NCBI GenBank assembly: GCA_016210245.1
Contig: JACQUR010000272.1
Span: 1 to 7,783, forward strand
DNA: 7,783 nucleotides
Direction: 5' to 3'
Source: Chloroflexota bacterium
GTDB lineage: Bacteria > Chloroflexota > UBA6077 > JACQUR01
In this document: positions 6,525-7,783 of the stretch, in pieces
How the letters are laid out: each line of letters starts with the position of its first letter
How positions within the stretch are numbered: the stretch's first letter is position 1
The notes under the pieces: model-generated
The model's input: the letters and a program-made list of their open reading frames with translations, nothing else
What the model was told of the DNA's origin: nothing
Database searches by the model: none
Made by a program: the position numbers and the translations under genes

Positions 6525-6597
6525 GTAGGGGCGACGGCCCCATCGCCTCGCCGCCCCCGGTCCGTAGGGGGCAACGGCTCTGTCGCCCCGCCGCCCC
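6525..6597. repeat. Partial direct duplication of the inverted-repeat tip
   Basis: The 33-bp block 6525-6557 (starting GTAGGGGCGACGGC) is similar to 6564-6597, the outer half of the left arm of the large inverted repeat. The blocks share the GTAGGGG, ACGGC and CGCCGCCCC segments and differ in the middle. It is probably a decayed or partial extra copy of the same repeat family, indicating repeated insertion at this site. Confidence 0.65.
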
Positions 6598-6713
6598 GAG
6601 GGCGGCAAGGCGTGGCGACCAGGGGGCCGGCGAGCAGCTCTCCTCCGGCCCCCTGGGCACCACGCTCTGCCGCCCTCGGGGCGGCGGGGCGACAGAGCCG
6701 TCGCCCCCTACGG
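6562..6713. repeat. 152-bp inverted repeat with 69-bp arms
   Basis: Arm 6562-6630 is the reverse complement of 6645-6713 at 64 of 69 positions, with a 14-nt loop (6631-6644). Both outer ends read CCGTAGGGGGC towards the centre. No transposase and no clear target-site duplication is visible. It looks like a non-autonomous palindromic element (MITE- or REP-like). It could also act as a bidirectional transcription barrier between the divergent genes. Confidence 0.88.
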
Positions 6714-6763
6714 CTCGGCGACCACCGGCATGGCAACTGGCCACACCAGACCCTGCCCTGCAC

Positions 6764-6792
6764 TTGATTCCCGACGACATGTGTACTATATA
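6764..6792 (+). promoter_or_regulatory. Candidate sigma70-type promoter for the grdC-like gene
   Basis: TTGATT (6764-6769) is followed after exactly 17 bp by TATATA (6787-6792), inside TACTATATATAAAGG, the most AT-rich stretch of the region. Each hexamer matches the consensus at 4 of 6 positions. Transcription would start near 6799, giving an untranslated leader of about 140 nt. TATAAA (6791-6796) is an alternative -10 but gives a 21-bp spacer. Confidence 0.6.
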
Positions 6793-6810
6793 TAAAGGCC
6801 ACGCCAGCGC

Positions 6811-6823
6811 GTCCCAGTGGGAC
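6811..6823. promoter_or_regulatory. Interrupted palindrome just after the predicted start of transcription
   Basis: GTCCCA-G-TGGGAC is a perfect 6-bp-arm palindrome about 12-24 bp downstream of the inferred transcription start. That location suits a repressor site, or a small 5' stem-loop in the RNA. Only the symmetry is visible; no regulator is recognised. Confidence 0.35.
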
Positions 6824-6928
6824 AGGAGGCCGGAGTCGCCCCTTGCCCCCACCGAGCGGACCGCACCCGTGCGACCTGACGCGGCTGACCCCTGGAGGGC
6901 CGGCGCCGGGCCAGCGGAAACGAGGCAC

Positions 6929-6934
6929 AGGAGG
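6929..6934 (+). promoter_or_regulatory. Shine-Dalgarno that sets the grdC-like GTG start
   Basis: AGGAGG lies six bases before the GTG at 6941-6943. It decides the start codon, because no ATG start is in the right place and the reading frame then stays open to the window end. Confidence 0.85.
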
Positions 6935-6940
6935 AACAGG

Positions 6941-7783
6941 GTGCCCAATCAGGACTTGCAGCGCTTTCCCGTTGTCACCGGCGCGTCGTACTTTCTGGCC
7001 CACCTGCCCGGGCGGGTCCGCTACGGCTCCAAGCCCACCCGCGAGCTGGACAAGACGCCGGACCTGCAGCCCGACATCCTGTCGAGCTTGCGCAACTACG
7101 AAGACGCGCGTGCCTACCCGCCCCACCAGGTGTTCATCGGCAACCTGCGCCCGGATGCGCTCTGGGACATCCCCCGCCCCTGGTACCGCCAGCCGGTGGC
7201 GGGCGCCTCGCGCTTCGGCCCGTACGGCGAGATCATGCCGGAGCACGAGTTCCTGGCCCTGCTGAAGCTGTGCGACAACTTCAACCTGGTGCTGCTGGAG
7301 GAAGGGTTCGTCGAGCAGGCGCGGAAGGCGCTCGCCCCACACCCGCTCATCCGCCCGGCCGATCTCGAGCGCATCGGCCACGGGGTGCCGATGGAGCGCG
7401 TCGAGGCCGCCACGCACGAGCCCGACTCGGCCCCGCTCTTCGTGGACCGCGACCGCCTGGTGGGCTGCGTCCTGCGAGGCCACGAGGAAGACCCCACCCT
7501 CACCGGCCATATCCTGATGGAGAATCTGGCCTGCGTGGCCTCGGGCATGATGGCCCTGCGCCACGCCCTGGCGCTGGAGGGGGCGCCAGCCCCTGACCAG
7601 GTGGACTACGTGCTGGGCAACGGCGAGGAGGCCTCGGGCGACCGCTATCAGCGCGGCGCGGGCAGCCTGGCCAAGGCTATGGCCGAGCATGCTGGCTGCA
7701 CCAACGCCACCGGCGGCGACCTCAAGGCCTACTGCTGCTCGCCCATCCACACCCTCGCCCTGGCCGGATCCACCATTCAGAGC
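6941..7783 (+). CDS. grdC: Glycine/sarcosine/betaine reductase component C, beta subunit (partial, 5' part)
   Basis: An open frame of 281 codons from GTG to the window edge with no stop; the 3' part is missing. The protein matches what I recall of GrdC: an N-terminal FPVVTGASYFLAH, then YEDARAYPPHQVFIGNL (53-69), PRPWY (78-82), GPYGEIMPEHEF (93-104), and the thiolase-fold-like GCTNATGGDLKAYC (252-265) with S/T-rich continuation. GrdC is usually about 500 aa, so slightly over half is present. With GrdD, component C converts the carboxymethyl-selenoether on selenoprotein A to an acetyl thioester and releases acetyl phosphate, in anaerobic amino-acid (Stickland) metabolism. The other reductase subunits are not in the window, and GrdC/FabH-like homologues exist outside true glycine reductases, so the pathway role is uncertain. 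It is transcribed away from the other genes. Confidence 0.8.
   Translation, partial: MPNQDLQRFPVVTGASYFLAHLPGRVRYGSKPTRELDKTPDLQPDILSSLRNYEDARAYPPHQVFIGNLRPDALWDIPRPWYRQPVAGASRFGPYGEIMPEHEFLALLKLCDNFNLVLLEEGFVEQARKALAPHPLIRPADLERIGHGVPMERVEAATHEPDSAPLFVDRDRLVGCVLRGHEEDPTLTGHILMENLACVASGMMALRHALALEGAPAPDQVDYVLGNGEEASGDRYQRGAGSLAKAMAEHAGCTNATGGDLKAYCCSPIHTLALAGSTIQS

Larger units (their letters stand above)
6295..6940. other. Divergent intergenic region (646 bp)
   Basis: This region lies between the leftward GGDEF-EAL gene and the rightward grdC-like gene. It contains two GCCGGC palindromes near 6362-6384, a GTAGGGG-type direct repeat (6525-6597), a large inverted repeat (6562-6713), an AT-rich promoter-like block (6764-6796) and a 142-nt stretch before the grdC-like start. 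No coding sequence is supported; long open readings here are products of high GC. No convincing promoter for the GGDEF-EAL gene was found. Confidence 0.7.

Noticed and set aside
6799..6940. Possible glycine riboswitch before the grdC-like gene
   Set aside because: I could not recognise the tandem glycine aptamer core by eye; only one small palindrome is visible. A covariance-model search (Rfam gcvT) would decide.
6295..6948. N-terminal extension of the GGDEF-EAL protein to 804 residues
   Set aside because: The added part is translated from intergenic repeats and lacks any domain. A purine-rich ribosome site sits directly before the ATG at 6294.
5990..7750. Minus-strand open frame of 586 codons across the intergenic region and the grdC-like gene
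   Set aside because: It is antisense to the clearly recognisable GrdC-like protein and passes through the inverted repeat. Composition is that of a shadow frame.

Overview
This is a GC-rich window, probably from a Chloroflexota bacterium (Roseiflexus/Kouleothrix-like). That guess rests on base composition, on the dense hairpin repeats made of C/G homopolymers and 'GTAGGGG(C)GACGG' modules, and on general gene style. No phylogenetic marker is present, so it is only an inference.

Layout, left to right. Positions 1-119 are a long nested inverted repeat. Positions 134-4421 hold four closely packed minus-strand genes, which in transcription order are: a 71-aa peptide with a single Trp near its C-terminus (ComX-like), an isoprenyl diphosphate synthase homologue (ComQ-like), a polytopic PDZ-GAF histidine kinase (ComP-like) and a NarL-type response regulator (ComA-like). 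Positions 4422-4533 are a short leader with a 12-bp palindrome and two competing hairpins. Positions 4534-6294 encode a minus-strand c-di-GMP enzyme (degenerate receiver-GGDEF-EAL). Positions 6295-6940 are a divergent intergenic region carrying a 69-bp-arm inverted repeat and a plausible promoter. From 6941 to the window end a plus-strand gene encodes the first 281 residues of a GrdC-like protein (glycine/sarcosine/betaine reductase component C, beta subunit).

The main discovery candidate is the four-gene minus-strand cassette. It has all the parts of the Bacillus ComQXPA quorum-sensing system: a peptide to be prenylated on Trp, a prenyltransferase that modifies it, a membrane kinase that senses it, and a DNA-binding response regulator. 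The order is X-Q-P-A instead of Q-X-P-A, and the setting does not look like a Bacillus genome. Inferred working model: the prenylated peptide is exported, accumulates, is sensed by the PDZ/multi-TM kinase, and the phosphorylated regulator controls target genes, perhaps including its own operon through the palindrome upstream of the peptide gene. The adjacent c-di-GMP gene on the same strand suggests, but does not prove, a link between cell density and lifestyle switching.

Two start sites were moved downstream because of Shine-Dalgarno sequences (peptide gene, synthase gene). The kinase start was moved mainly because of operon spacing. The grdC-like gene begins with GTG and runs off the window.
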